Source: Ruminococcus flavefaciens (lineage in GTDB: Bacteria; Bacteroidota; Bacteroidia; Bacteroidales; P3). Taken from it: a DNA stretch of 64,000 nt. The stretch is from contig JAMPAI010000005.1 in NCBI GenBank assembly GCA_023667315.1, forward strand, positions 62,001 to 126,000, given 5' to 3'. The position numbers were made by a program, and so were the translations under genes. The notes below the pieces were generated by a model. That model was not told where the DNA came from. It did not search any database and saw nothing but the letters and a program-made list of their open reading frames with translations. Shown one piece after another: positions 8,387-17,909 of this stretch (the first letter of the stretch is position 1; each line of letters starts with the position of its first letter).

Positions 8387-11293
8387 ATGCCCAGAGAATC
8401 CACGTTTATCGACTACGTATGCCGGCATATCGAAGGCTTCGACCTGCGCGCCACCGACCTGCAGGTGGTGGTGCCCTCCGTGCGCCTGGGGCGTATGCTG
8501 GGCAAACAGCTCGTACGCCTGGCCAAAGAGGAGAACCGCCTGCCCTGCTTTCTGCCCAGGTTCGTTACCATCGATAAGCTTACCACCTCTTTTTCGGGGC
8601 TGGCCAAGGCCGACCCCACCGAACTGCTGGCCCTGCTCTACACGGCCTATGCCGAAGCCTGCGCCGAGGCCGGGATACAGGCACGCAGCCTCGACCGCTT
8701 CTGGGAATGGGGGCGCATGCTGATTTCCGACTTCAACCAAATCGACAACCAGCTGGCACCGGCGCAAGAGATTCTCCAATACATGGCCGAAGAAAAGCGC
8801 CTCGGCGCCTGGCACCTCGACCTGGGTTCCTCGCAGGGCAGGCTGCAGAGCGGCTATCTGGCCTTTTACGAACTGTTGCTGCCCCTCTACCGGAACTTCA
8901 CCCGGAAACTGCTGGCCGAACACATCGCCTACACGGGCCTGGCCGGACGCACCGCCCTCGAAAGGCTGCCGGGGCTGCTGCAGGAGAACGCGCTCTCTCC
9001 CGACACCTTTTACCTCTTTGCCGGCTTCAACGCCCTTACGCAGGCCGAAGAAAAGATCATCAAGACCTTGGTGCGCGAGAAAAAGGCGGAGATACTCTGG
9101 AACGCCGACCGCCACTACCTGGACGACCCAATGCAGGAGGCCGGGCATTTCCTGCGCCAGTACCGCAAGGATCCCGACCTGAACCATTTCCTGAAAGACG
9201 AAGACATTGCCGACAAGATACGCCACCTCAAGATAAACGTGGTGGAATGCGCCCAGCGCACGGCGCAGGTAAAGTGGGCGGTGCGCCACATCTCAGAGCG
9301 CGGGCTGGCGGCGGGCACGGCCTTGGTGCTGAACGACGAGAGCCTGTTCGCCCCCGTAATGAACGCCCTGCCCGAACACATAGCCTGCAACGCCACCTTG
9401 GCCGCCCCCCTGTCGGGCACCTTTGCGGGAGAACTGCTGACGCGCCTGGTGGAGATCCGCCACTACCTGCTGCAAGGCAGGAGCCGCCGCATGACCGCGC
9501 TCCAGTTCCTGCAACTGCTGCGAAACCCTCTGCTGGCGCCGGTTCAGAAAGACAGGAAGGCACTGCGGGAAAAAGAAGAGGCCGTGTTGAACTCGCACCG
9601 CGCCCATTACGATTTCTCGGAGTTCACGGAACTCTTTCCTGAAAACAATCCTTTCTGTCAGGCCGCCGCCGGATTCCTGCTGCCCCCGAAAGACGCCAGG
9701 CCGTGGCACCCCATCGAATGCCTGCAACGGATTGCCCGCTACTGGCTCGACCTTACTCCGGAACCGGGCACGCAGGCCGATCTGTTTTCCGCCCCGCTCA
9801 ACGATTTCGAGCAGGCCTACCTGCTTTATGTGGAACAGAACTGCCGGGCGCAATTGCAGGTGCTGGAGCGTTACCCGCAGCTGCCCTTGGGCGAGATTTC
9901 GATAAACAAGCTGCTGGGCGAACTGATTTCGGGCGCGGAACTTAGCTATACCGGCAATCCGGAAACGAGCCTCAACATCATGGGGATGCTGGAGACGCGC
10001 GGCATGAATTTCGAACACGCCGTGCTGCTCTCCATGAACGAGGGCGTATTGCCCAACACGCCCAATCCCGAAAGTTTCCTGCTGCACGGGCTGCGCCATT
10101 TCTACAGGCTGCCCGCCCAGAAGGAAGAGGCCGCCATGCAGGCCTACCATTTCTACAGCCTCTTGCAGGAATGCGGCGAGGTTACGCTGGTGTATGTGAA
10201 CTCCCCGGCCGAAAAGAACGCCGAGAAGAGCCGCTTCGTGCTGCAGCTTCAGCACGAGCTGCCCGATAACGTGAACCTTTTGCCCGCGCCGGATTTCGGG
10301 TTGATGGACGCCGGTTTCCAAACGCAAGGGCTGCGTATCGAGAAGACGGAGGCGGTGATCGGTTCGATTAAACGGCGGCTGGAGGGACGGGGCATCTCCT
10401 TTTCGTCGCTGCACACGTATTTCCAGTGCCCCATGCAGTTCTACCTGCGCTACGTGCTGGGACTGGGCGAACCGCCCCAGGTGCAGGACCAGATGGACTC
10501 GGCGGCCAAGGGAAACGTGTTCCACCGGGCGATGGAGCGCTTCTTCAAGGGCGAATACCCCAACGGGAAGAACCTGCTGAACGTGGATCTGTGCGCGCAA
10601 GACATCGAAACGCTGCGCAAGCACATTCCCGAACTGGCGGAACTGGCCATGCAGGACGAATTCGAGGGCGGCAGCGCCGAAAGCGGAGCCAACCGCATGG
10701 CCTTCGAGGAAGTGAAGATATTCCTGGAACGCTACGCCTCCGCCCTTCAGGAAGAAACAAGCCATGCCACGCTCAGCGTGCTGGGCTGCGAGCAGCGGCT
10801 CAACCAAAGCTTCGAGGCACTGGTGCCCGGCCTCAAGCTCGTGATCGACGGCTTCGCCGACCGCCTGGACCTCTACGAAGACCAGGACGGCAAGCGGCTG
10901 CGCATCATCGACTACAAGACGGGGCATGTTTACGACCGTTTCCTCGATCCCGGCGAATGGGACGAACTGCGCGAGAAAGACTACAAGCAGGCCCTGCAGC
11001 TCTCGTTCTACATCTTCCTGTACCGCCACAGGTTCCCGCAAGACAGGCGCCCGCTTCAGGCCTGCATCTGCGGCCTCAAGAACCAGGGCAAGATGTTCGC
11101 CCTGGGAAACAGCCTGCCGCTGGCGCACCCAAGCGAGGCCGAATACCTGGAATGTATGGAAGGCTTTATCCGGGAGTCGGTGCAGGACATGCTGGATCCC
11201 GCCAGCCCCATCACATGCTCCGGCGACGAAGCCACCTGCCGATACTGCCCCTTTATCCAACTATGCCAAAGCCATGCAGACCAACTCGCTTAA
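8387..11293 (+). CDS. AddB-like PD-(D/E)XK nuclease subunit
   Basis: 968 residues; one subunit of an AddAB-type helicase-nuclease that resects double-strand breaks for RecA. The N-terminal two thirds look like an inactivated helicase core; no clear GxxxxGKT is visible. The C-terminal third has the nuclease: FQCPMQFYLRY (about residue 678), VIDGFADRLDL (about 816) and RIIDYKTG (about 839), giving the D...DYK catalytic pattern. Cysteines in FQCP and in the tail CSGDEATCRYCPFIQLC fit the Fe-S clasp seen in AddB proteins. The stop overlaps the start of the helicase partner by 20 bases, which supports coupled translation and a shared complex. Confidence 0.88.
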   Translation: MPRESTFIDYVCRHIEGFDLRATDLQVVVPSVRLGRMLGKQLVRLAKEENRLPCFLPRFVTIDKLTTSFSGLAKADPTELLALLYTAYAEACAEAGIQARSLDRFWEWGRMLISDFNQIDNQLAPAQEILQYMAEEKRLGAWHLDLGSSQGRLQSGYLAFYELLLPLYRNFTRKLLAEHIAYTGLAGRTALERLPGLLQENALSPDTFYLFAGFNALTQAEEKIIKTLVREKKAEILWNADRHYLDDPMQEAGHFLRQYRKDPDLNHFLKDEDIADKIRHLKINVVECAQRTAQVKWAVRHISERGLAAGTALVLNDESLFAPVMNALPEHIACNATLAAPLSGTFAGELLTRLVEIRHYLLQGRSRRMTALQFLQLLRNPLLAPVQKDRKALREKEEAVLNSHRAHYDFSEFTELFPENNPFCQAAAGFLLPPKDARPWHPIECLQRIARYWLDLTPEPGTQADLFSAPLNDFEQAYLLYVEQNCRAQLQVLERYPQLPLGEISINKLLGELISGAELSYTGNPETSLNIMGMLETRGMNFEHAVLLSMNEGVLPNTPNPESFLLHGLRHFYRLPAQKEEAAMQAYHFYSLLQECGEVTLVYVNSPAEKNAEKSRFVLQLQHELPDNVNLLPAPDFGLMDAGFQTQGLRIEKTEAVIGSIKRRLEGRGISFSSLHTYFQCPMQFYLRYVLGLGEPPQVQDQMDSAAKGNVFHRAMERFFKGEYPNGKNLLNVDLCAQDIETLRKHIPELAELAMQDEFEGGSAESGANRMAFEEVKIFLERYASALQEETSHATLSVLGCEQRLNQSFEALVPGLKLVIDGFADRLDLYEDQDGKRLRIIDYKTGHVYDRFLDPGEWDELREKDYKQALQLSFYIFLYRHRFPQDRRPLQACICGLKNQGKMFALGNSLPLAHPSEAEYLECMEGFIRESVQDMLDPASPITCSGDEATCRYCPFIQLCQSHADQLA

Positions 11294-14200
11294 CATATAC
11301 AAGGCATCCGCCGGAAGCGGAAAGACCTACACCCTTACGCGGGAATACCTGCGCCTGGCGCTGCGTCCGGGCACGAGCCCGCGCAATATCCTGGCCATCA
11401 CCTTTACCAACGCCGCCACCGCCGACATGAAGCGCAAGATCGTGGAGACCCTGGCGGAGGTAGCGTGCGGCAAGTACGCCGACTGGCAAGGCCTGCTGGA
11501 AGGCACCGGCATCAAGGACGAAACGGCACTGCGCGAACGCGCCCTCTCGGTATTGCGTTTCCTGCTGCACACCTGGCAGGATTTCTCGATCAAGACCATC
11601 GACAGCTTCGTGCAGAACCTCATCAAGCCCTTTGCCTTCGAACTGGGTCTGCCGCAAAACTACACGCCCAATCTCGAGGAGGCTCGCCTGAGCGAGGAGA
11701 TCACCCAGAAGATGATCGACGATTTCGGGCTGCCCGGCATGGAACGGCAAACCGAATTCCTGCGCCGTTTTCTAGAACACCGCAACGAAACGGGCAAGAG
11801 CCTCGACCTGAGCCAGAGCCTGCAGCAGGTGGTGAACCTGCTTTTTTCGGAACGCAGTTTCGAAGCCTTGGAAAGCATGAAAGACATCGGGGCGGAACAG
11901 TTCAACGACATCATCGCCAGGTTGAAGGCCGAATGTGCGGAAATAGAGCGTTCCGTTGCCGGACTTCTGCAGCAGGGTCGGGAAATCATCCAGAACAACC
12001 AGTTGGAAGCCTCCGACTTTCACGGAGGCAGCAAGGGCGTTTACGGCTGGTTCGCCAAGGGGGCGGAAGTCGGGATGCCCGACGCCAAGTTCCTGCAGGC
12101 CATATCCAATCCAAACGCCACGGTGCAGAACGGCATCGAAAAAGGCGTGCTCAAGAAAGATTCGCCCGAGGCCGAAGCCCTGACCGGACTCTGCCAGAGA
12201 CTCACCTCCATCGATATCGGCAACTATTTTCTGTTCAACGAGATACATAACTCCATCTACGCCCTGGCGCTCGTGAGCCGTGCCGAGGAAGTGCTGGAAG
12301 AAATCAAGGAAACTACCTCGGTGATCCCCATCTCGGAATTCAACAAGCGCATAGACCGGGCGCTGTCTTCCGAAAACAACAACTTTATCTTCGAGCGCAG
12401 CGGCTCCCGCTACACCCACGTGTTCATCGACGAGTTCCAGGACACCTCCCGCCTGCAGTGGAAGAACCTACGGCCGCTCCTGGAAGAGAACCTTGCCCAA
12501 GGCAACGAATGCCTTATCGTGGGCGACCCCAAGCAGTCGATCTACCGTTTCCGCAACGCCGACATGGAACAGTTCGTACAGCTCTGCCGGGGCAACGGAG
12601 CCATGGCGGTGAACCTCAACAACCTGCAGAGCAACTGGAGGTCGGAGCCGGGCATCATCGCGTTCAACAACGATTTCTACCGCTTTGTGGCTCAAAATTC
12701 CAACGAGCTGATGCGCGAAGTGCTGCAAGGGCACGAACAGTTCTACCGAAACCGTACCGACGCCCTGCCGGAAGCCGACCCGCAGGCGGTGCGCCTCCAT
12801 ATCGCCAAAAACATGGGCGGCGACTGCCTCGACCAATGGTATCTGGAACAGACCTTGCGCATCGTGCGGCAGTTCAACCCCGGCGACGTTACCGTGCTCT
12901 GCCGCAAGCGCATCCAGTGCACGGCGGTGGCCAACTTCCTGGTGGCGAACGGAATCGCTGTCTCCACGCCCGACTCGCTGGTGCTTTCGGCGCACACGGG
13001 GCTGAACCTGGTTATGCACTCACTGCGCTATATCGACAGCCGGCAGCGTTTCTACATGGGTATGTGCTTCGTGCTGGCCAGGCAACTGGGGCTGTGGAAC
13101 GACGGAACGGGAAACAACGACTTTTACGAAGCCTGGAAAGGCAAGGCCTGCCTGAAGACATTCGATGCCCTGGCGAACCTGAACCGGGAACAGGCCGACG
13201 TCTATGACACGGTGGAAGCCGTACTGCGCTTCTGGAACATGAACGGGAAAACCGACCAATACCTGCTCACCTTTCTCGACACGGTGCAGAACGGCCGTTT
13301 CGGAAGCCTCTCGGCGCTGATCGAATGGTGGGACAACAATGCCGGAAAAACGCCCGTATGCCCGGTAAAGAACCAAGACTGCGTAAACGTAATGACCATT
13401 CACCGTTCCAAGGGGCTGGAATTCAAGGTGGTTGTGATGCCTTTTATATGCGACACCCCCATGAACCGCCAGGATCTTTTCTGGACCTCGCCCGGCAGCA
13501 TTCCCCCCGAGATCGGGCTGCCGGCGGCCTTGGTGCGCTACGTAAACGCCGTAAGCTCGGGACAGACCGGGCAGGATATGGAACACGAAAGACAACTGGT
13601 GGACATCGACAACCTGAACGTGCTTTACGTGGCCACTACCCGCCCCCGCCACAAACTGTTCCTGCTCTGTGCCGAACCGAGCAAGAATCCGGGCGGCTTC
13701 AGTTCCGCATGGTCGCTCTGCCGCTTTGCCGACACACATCCCGAATACATAGAGCAAGTGGAAGACGGTGCCACACTGCCCGAACCCATCCAGGCCGAAA
13801 CGCTTCCGGCCGCGACCACCGCGACCGAATCCGAAGCGCAGACCTCGCCCCCAGTGTCCGCAGCCCCCAATACGCCAGCCAGCCCGTGGCGCAGCCGCAT
13901 GCTGTCGGCCCGCTTCGACACCCAGCCCTCCACGCCCGAAATGGAATGGGGCAACTTCATACACCGCGTGCTTTCCCATATCACGACCGCCCACGAAGCG
14001 GGACTGCAACGCGCCCTCGATGCGGGACTGAACGAATACCCGCACTTCAGGCCCCGCCGCAAGCAGGCGCTCGAATTTATCCGGAGCGTGCTCGAAAATC
14101 CGTCGTTGCGCCCCTATTTCAGCGCCGGTTGCCAGATCAAGCGCGAAACCGGCATGGCCGATGCCGAGGGCAACATCCATATTCCCGACCGCGTGGCCAT

Positions 14201-14369
14201 ACAGGGAAACACCGCCGTGGTGCTTGACTACAAGACCGGCGCGCCGCACAAAAGCCATGCCGAGCAGGTGCGCCGCTATATGAAACTGTTGCGGGAAACG
14301 GGGCTGGAATGTAAACAGGGATTTTTGGTATATTTAGGCGACCGCCTGAAGGTGGAGGAAGTGTCCTAA
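11274..14369 (+). CDS. AddA-like UvrD-family helicase/nuclease
   Basis: 1031 residues from the ATG at 11274, which is followed at once by YKASAGSGKTYTL (Walker A, residues 9-21), the normal opening of AddA/RecB helicases. Other SF1 motifs: DEFQDTSRLQW (motif II), VGDPKQSIYRFRNAD (motif III), MTIHRSKGLEFKVVVMPF (motif V region) and NVLYVATTRPRH (motif VI region). The last ~180 residues carry a second PD-(D/E)XK nuclease (PDRVAIQGNTAVVLDYKTG). A Pro/Ala/Thr-rich linker separates helicase and nuclease parts. It overlaps addB and ends 14 bases before the convergent trmN6. Expected role: processing of DNA ends in recombinational repair. Confidence 0.9.
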   Translation: MQTNSLNIYKASAGSGKTYTLTREYLRLALRPGTSPRNILAITFTNAATADMKRKIVETLAEVACGKYADWQGLLEGTGIKDETALRERALSVLRFLLHTWQDFSIKTIDSFVQNLIKPFAFELGLPQNYTPNLEEARLSEEITQKMIDDFGLPGMERQTEFLRRFLEHRNETGKSLDLSQSLQQVVNLLFSERSFEALESMKDIGAEQFNDIIARLKAECAEIERSVAGLLQQGREIIQNNQLEASDFHGGSKGVYGWFAKGAEVGMPDAKFLQAISNPNATVQNGIEKGVLKKDSPEAEALTGLCQRLTSIDIGNYFLFNEIHNSIYALALVSRAEEVLEEIKETTSVIPISEFNKRIDRALSSENNNFIFERSGSRYTHVFIDEFQDTSRLQWKNLRPLLEENLAQGNECLIVGDPKQSIYRFRNADMEQFVQLCRGNGAMAVNLNNLQSNWRSEPGIIAFNNDFYRFVAQNSNELMREVLQGHEQFYRNRTDALPEADPQAVRLHIAKNMGGDCLDQWYLEQTLRIVRQFNPGDVTVLCRKRIQCTAVANFLVANGIAVSTPDSLVLSAHTGLNLVMHSLRYIDSRQRFYMGMCFVLARQLGLWNDGTGNNDFYEAWKGKACLKTFDALANLNREQADVYDTVEAVLRFWNMNGKTDQYLLTFLDTVQNGRFGSLSALIEWWDNNAGKTPVCPVKNQDCVNVMTIHRSKGLEFKVVVMPFICDTPMNRQDLFWTSPGSIPPEIGLPAALVRYVNAVSSGQTGQDMEHERQLVDIDNLNVLYVATTRPRHKLFLLCAEPSKNPGGFSSAWSLCRFADTHPEYIEQVEDGATLPEPIQAETLPAATTATESEAQTSPPVSAAPNTPASPWRSRMLSARFDTQPSTPEMEWGNFIHRVLSHITTAHEAGLQRALDAGLNEYPHFRPRRKQALEFIRSVLENPSLRPYFSAGCQIKRETGMADAEGNIHIPDRVAIQGNTAVVLDYKTGAPHKSHAEQVRRYMKLLRETGLECKQGFLVYLGDRLKVEEVS

Positions 14370-14383
14370 AGGCCGGGAACCGG

Positions 14384-15136
14384 CTACGCCCAAAGATAGA
14401 AATCGCGCACAAGGCGGCGGTATTCCTCCGTATAGGTGCCTTGGGCGTTGCAGATAAAAAGCGTGATTTCCTGCGGGCTTTCGGCCTCGCGCTCAGAATG
14501 AGTCTTGCGCCACGCGCACAACACCCTTTCGCAGGGTTTTCCCGGCTTGGAATACACGCGGGCAAGCCGTTCCAGGCGCAGCAAGGAAGCCGTTTTCATC
14601 ACCAAGGCCTGTATTTTCTCAAAGGCGGACAGCGGCAGGATCATGGCCAGCCGCCCTTCCTCAAGCAGCAGGCCTTCACTCTTGCGCAACAGGGCGTCGA
14701 ACGGCAGGCTGTCGTTATGCCGCGCCAGGTTCCGCGCCGCCTCGGGCGACTTCAAGGATTCGCTGAAAAAGGGAGGATTGGATACGATAAGATGAAATTT
14801 TTCCGTTTCCGGATATTGCAGGAAGTCGAGGTGCTCCACGCAAATCTGCGTATGCCAGGGGGATTGCTGCACGTTATGCCGCGCCTCTTCACACGAAGGC
14901 GCATGTATGTCGAGGGCGGTAATCCTAAGGTTTCCCGGACCGGCCTCCGCTTGCATCCGTTGCGCCAGCATCAGCGAGACAACACCGCAGCCGCAGCCTA
15001 TTTCCAAGACCTTTACGGCTCCTGCATCCGAGCGCGGCAAGTCTGCCCATGCGCCCAGCAACACGGCATCGGTGCCCACCTTCATGGTCGATTGCCCGTG
15101 CGAGACCGAAAAGCGTTTGAACCCGAACTCCGGCAT
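14384..15136 (-). CDS. trmN6: tRNA1(Val) (adenine(37)-N6)-methyltransferase
   Basis: 250 residues; a Rossmann-fold SAM-dependent methyltransferase of the YfiC/TrmN6 type, which methylates A37 of valine tRNA. The SAM motif is VLEIGCGCGVVSL (residues 43-55), the acidic motif is ALDIHA, and the amino-methylating signature is NPPF at residues 120-123. The N-terminal block FKRFSVSHGQSTMKVGTDAVLLGAW is typical of the family. It starts five bases downstream of the rimM stop, so the two translation-related genes probably share a transcript. It converges on addA with only 14 bases between the stops. Confidence 0.9.
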   Translation of the reverse strand: MPEFGFKRFSVSHGQSTMKVGTDAVLLGAWADLPRSDAGAVKVLEIGCGCGVVSLMLAQRMQAEAGPGNLRITALDIHAPSCEEARHNVQQSPWHTQICVEHLDFLQYPETEKFHLIVSNPPFFSESLKSPEAARNLARHNDSLPFDALLRKSEGLLLEEGRLAMILPLSAFEKIQALVMKTASLLRLERLARVYSKPGKPCERVLCAWRKTHSEREAESPQEITLFICNAQGTYTEEYRRLVRDFYLWA

Positions 15137-15140
15137 AGGC

Positions 15141-15674
15141 CTATAAACCGAGGTAAAACTCCACCAGACCGGCGGGTGCCTGCACGTGCATTACCTTGTT
15201 CTCGCGGTCGAGGCTCTGCAGGAACTCATCCACCAAGGGAATCATCACCTCCTTGCCGGAAGGATGTTCTACACAGAGAACGGCCTGGGCAGCGTTGTCC
15301 ATCACTTCCCTAAGGTGCCCCAGGGAACCGTGCTCCTTGTCCACCACCTCGAAGCCCTTTACCTCGTGGTAGTAGAACTTGTTGCCGGTAAGGGGCGGAA
15401 GCGTGTCCAGGGGCAGGTACAGCGTGTAGCCCACCATAGCCTGCGCCTTTTCCAGGTCGGTTTCTTCGAAACGCAGCACCACCCCGTTGTGGCGGATCTG
15501 CACGCTCTCGATAAAGTAGGGAACCAGCTTGCCCTTTATCTCCACGAAAACCGAGTCCAGGTCCTGATAATCCGAAAGGTTGTCCACGTCAAAAAAGGCG
15601 AACACCTCCCCTTTCAGTCCGGAGGTGCGCACGATCTTTCCCAAAAAGTAGCAGGAATCCTTATCGACTACCAT
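15141..15674 (-). CDS. rimM: 16S rRNA processing protein RimM
   Basis: 177 residues from the ATG at 15672-15674. A longer reading frame exists but its extra N-terminus is out of character. RimM binds ribosomal protein S19 and matures the 3' head domain of the 30S subunit. The conserved opening YFLGKIVRTSGLKGEVFAFF and the second-domain block VKGFEVVDKEHGSLGHLREV are visible, followed by the usual IPLVDEFL...I/V end. Length matches the family (~170-180). It stands between a thioesterase gene and trmN6 on the same strand; rpsP, often next to rimM in other bacteria, lies about 500 bases upstream. Confidence 0.92.
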   Translation of the reverse strand: MVVDKDSCYFLGKIVRTSGLKGEVFAFFDVDNLSDYQDLDSVFVEIKGKLVPYFIESVQIRHNGVVLRFEETDLEKAQAMVGYTLYLPLDTLPPLTGNKFYYHEVKGFEVVDKEHGSLGHLREVMDNAAQAVLCVEHPSGKEVMIPLVDEFLQSLDRENKVMHVQAPAGLVEFYLGL

Positions 15675-15693
15675 AATCAGCGTTTTTGCTCGT

Positions 15694-16107
15694 TTAATAC
15701 GTCTTGTCGTCTTCGGCCTTGGTCTGTTCAAAGCGGCGGCGCCAGGCCTCGGGCATCGGGAACGACTGCTGAAGCACGGCATCGTAGGTGGAGAGCACCC
15801 CGTAGGAGTCGGCATGCACGGCTCCGTCTTTCTCGTTCACGATAAGCTGCCGCATGCCGATGCTGCGTTCGCCCACTTTCTCCAGCCGGGTTTCCACAAA
15901 CACCTTGTCTTCGAACACGATCTGCTTGCGGAAATTGGTTTCGAGATGCACCAGCACCATCGACTTTCCGTTTGGGTCGAAATCGGGAATGAGCTCGTTG
16001 AGATACAGGTAACGCGAGGTGTCGAACAGTTCCGGATAGCGGGCGTTGTTGATGTGTCCGAAAATGTCGATGTCGGTGAACCGTATCTGTATGGGCATTC
16101 TTTTCAT
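15694..16107 (-). CDS. Hotdog-fold acyl-CoA thioesterase (YbgC/4-HBT type)
   Basis: 137 residues, the normal size for a single hotdog domain. The N-terminal active-site block IRFTDIDIFGHINNARYPE matches the 4-hydroxybenzoyl-CoA thioesterase family, whose catalytic Asp lies in the D-x-x-G-H-x-N-N segment. The hotdog helix and strand pattern follows (VHLETNFRKQIVFEDKVFVETRLEKVG). It probably cleaves a fatty or aromatic acyl-CoA; the substrate cannot be told from sequence. It lies 19 bases upstream of rimM and downstream of the terminator that closes rpsP. An alternative start three codons in (MPIQIRF) is possible. Confidence 0.85.
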   Translation of the reverse strand: MKRMPIQIRFTDIDIFGHINNARYPELFDTSRYLYLNELIPDFDPNGKSMVLVHLETNFRKQIVFEDKVFVETRLEKVGERSIGMRQLIVNEKDGAVHADSYGVLSTYDAVLQQSFPMPEAWRRRFEQTKAEDDKTY

Positions 16108-16121
16108 GGTGATTCATATAC

Positions 16122-16158
16122 GAAAAAGGCGCGAACCCATCGGATTCACGCCTTTTTG
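16122..16158 (-). terminator. Rho-independent terminator after rpsP
   Basis: AAAAAGGCG (16123-16131) pairs with CGCCTTTTT (16149-16157), with the stem extended by G-T pairs. T runs on both strands make it potentially bidirectional; on the minus strand it lies just past the rpsP stop. Confidence 0.85.
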
Positions 16159-16174
16159 TTCAACAATGGGCTGA

Positions 16175-16738
16175 TTAAGCTTCGGCGGGAGCTTCGGCAG
16201 CGGCTTCCGGTTCAGCGGCAGGCGCTTCTTCGGCGGGAGCGGCGGCTTCAGCCTGCGCGGCCTGCTGAGCGGCCAGTGCGGCGGCCTTCTTTTCGGCTAC
16301 CTTGGCGGCGATGGCTTCGCGCACTTTCTTTTCTTCTTCAAGACGGCTGTTGCGGCCGGCTTCCATCTTGCTCAACCTTTCCTGATTGGCCTTGTTGATC
16401 TTTTCTTCTTTTTCGGCAACCCAAGCCTGGAAACGCTTTTCGGCTTCTTCCACGGAGAAAGCGCCTTTGTCAACGCCCCTAAGCAGGTGGTGTTTCAGCA
16501 TGGCACCTTTCACCGACATCAAGTTACGGGCGGTGTCGGTGGGCTGGGCACCGTTTCTGAGCCATTGAACGGCTTTGTCCACATCCAATTCAATCTTGGC
16601 GGGTTCGGTCATAGGGTTGTACGTGCCCAACTTCTCGATGAATTTCCCATCGCGAGGTGCACGACCATCCGCTACTACAATGTGATAAAAAGGAGCACCC
16701 TTCTTACCAAATCTCTGCAGTCTGATTCTTACTGACAT
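16175..16738 (-). CDS. rpsP: 30S ribosomal protein S16 with extended C-terminal tail
   Basis: 187 residues. The start at 16738 gives [20 protein letters not shown], the standard S16 opening. Residues 1-~85 are the conserved S16 core ([20 protein letters not shown]). The remainder is a long charged helix rich in Lys/Glu that passes into an Ala/Glu/Pro tail, making the protein about twice the E. coli length. Such tails are common on Bacteroidota S16. It has its own promoter (-7 box 16805-16812) and terminator, so it is a single-gene transcript. Confidence 0.96.
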   Translation of the reverse strand: MSVRIRLQRFGKKGAPFYHIVVADGRAPRDGKFIEKLGTYNPMTEPAKIELDVDKAVQWLRNGAQPTDTARNLMSVKGAMLKHHLLRGVDKGAFSVEEAEKRFQAWVAEKEEKINKANQERLSKMEAGRNSRLEEEKKVREAIAAKVAEKKAAALAAQQAAQAEAAAPAEEAPAAEPEAAAEAPAEA

Positions 16739-16804
16739 CTTAATTAGGTTTTTAATTGTTTTCCCAAACCGGCGGCCTATAGAGACCCTCCGCTTTAAGG
16801 GCTG

Positions 16805-16812
16805 CAAAGGTA
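16805..16812 (-). promoter_or_regulatory. -7 promoter box for rpsP
   Basis: Read on the minus strand this is TACCTTTG, an exact TAnnTTTG match, 66 bases upstream of the S16 start. Confidence 0.65.
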
Positions 16813-16851
16813 GCGTTTTTTACCGACTTCCGCAAGTTCCGCGCATCTAAT

Positions 16852-16859
16852 TATCTTTG
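16852..16859 (+). promoter_or_regulatory. -7 promoter box for the alpha/beta hydrolase
   Basis: TATCTTTG matches TAnnTTTG and lies 11 bases before ATG 16871 and 23 before ATG 16883. It is back to back with the rpsP box, making a divergent promoter pair. Confidence 0.65.
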
Positions 16860-16882
16860 CGGGAGAAACAATGCTACACGCC

Positions 16883-17899
16883 ATGAAAAAGCTTTCGGTT
16901 CTTTTCCTTTTTGCGTTCGCCGCCACGATATTGTTAAACGCCCAATCCCTGCCCGAAGGGTACCGGCAAGACATTCTGGGCGAGGAATTTATCTGCAAGA
17001 CCATCGAGATGCAGGACGATTACGAAGGCAAGGTGGTGACCACCCTCGTGCGCACCAGGGAACAGCCCGCCACCTCCACCGCACTGCTCTACGTGCACGG
17101 CTACAACGACTATTTCTTTCAAGCCGAGATGGCACGTTTCTTCGAAAGCAACGGCTACCGCTTCTACGCCATCGACCTGCGTAAATACGGACGTTCCAGA
17201 CTTTCCCACCAATATCCGTTCATGGTGATGGATCTCAACGAATACTTCGCCGACATCGACAGCGCCGTGGCGCAGATGCAGCGCGAAGGCTGCCAAAGGA
17301 TAGCCCTGATGGCGCACTCCACCGGCGGACTCATCACCTCGCTCTACTGCCAGGCGCACAAAGAAAACCTGCCGTTCTACGCCATCGTGTTCAACAGCCC
17401 GTTCTTAGACATGAACCTGGGGCGTGTCGTGGAGAAAGTGGGCATTCCCGCCGTGGCGCGCATGGGCAAGAAATCGCCCCACAAGAAAGTGAGCGGAGGC
17501 CTGAGCACCGCCTACGCCGAAAGCCTGCTGAAAAACCACCACGGCGAATGGACGTTCGACACCACTTGGAAATACCCCGTGGCACCCAAACTCACCGCCT
17601 CCTGGATACGCGCCATCCACCTGGGTCAGAAAGAACTGCAGAAAGGCTTGGAGATACCCTGCCCCATCCTGGTGATGCACTCCCACCGCAGCGTGTATGG
17701 CAAGAAATGGAAACCCGAACACCAATCGGGCGACGGGGTGCTGGATGTAAAGGACATCGAGAAATACGGCAAGACCCTGGGGCCGCAAGCCCGCACGCTC
17801 ACCATCGAGAACGGCCTGCACGACCTGGCGCTATCGGCCAAGCCCGTGCGCGAGAAATTCTACCAAGAAGCCCTCTCTTTCCTGAATCAAGCGAAATAA
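16883..17899 (+). CDS. Exported alpha/beta hydrolase (serine hydrolase, monoacylglycerol-lipase type)
   Basis: 338 residues from ATG 16883, which starts a signal peptide (MKKLSVLFLFAFAATILLNA); an ATG four codons earlier (16871) is also possible. The fold is the Hydrolase_4 type: oxyanion block YVHGYNDYFFQ (about residues 70-80), DLRKYGRS, nucleophile elbow AHSTGG with Ser at about 146, and a C-terminal NGLHDLALS carrying the likely catalytic His. Predicted periplasmic or envelope-associated lipase/esterase; substrate unknown. It is transcribed alone from its own promoter and converges on the MFS transporter gene. Confidence 0.85.
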   Translation: MKKLSVLFLFAFAATILLNAQSLPEGYRQDILGEEFICKTIEMQDDYEGKVVTTLVRTREQPATSTALLYVHGYNDYFFQAEMARFFESNGYRFYAIDLRKYGRSRLSHQYPFMVMDLNEYFADIDSAVAQMQREGCQRIALMAHSTGGLITSLYCQAHKENLPFYAIVFNSPFLDMNLGRVVEKVGIPAVARMGKKSPHKKVSGGLSTAYAESLLKNHHGEWTFDTTWKYPVAPKLTASWIRAIHLGQKELQKGLEIPCPILVMHSHRSVYGKKWKPEHQSGDGVLDVKDIEKYGKTLGPQARTLTIENGLHDLALSAKPVREKFYQEALSFLNQAK

Positions 17900-17909
17900 A
17901 ACGCGGAAT

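Noticed and set aside
9293-11260. 655-codon frame antisense to addB
   Set aside because: Shadow of GC-rich codon bias; no motif, while the sense strand encodes a clear nuclease.
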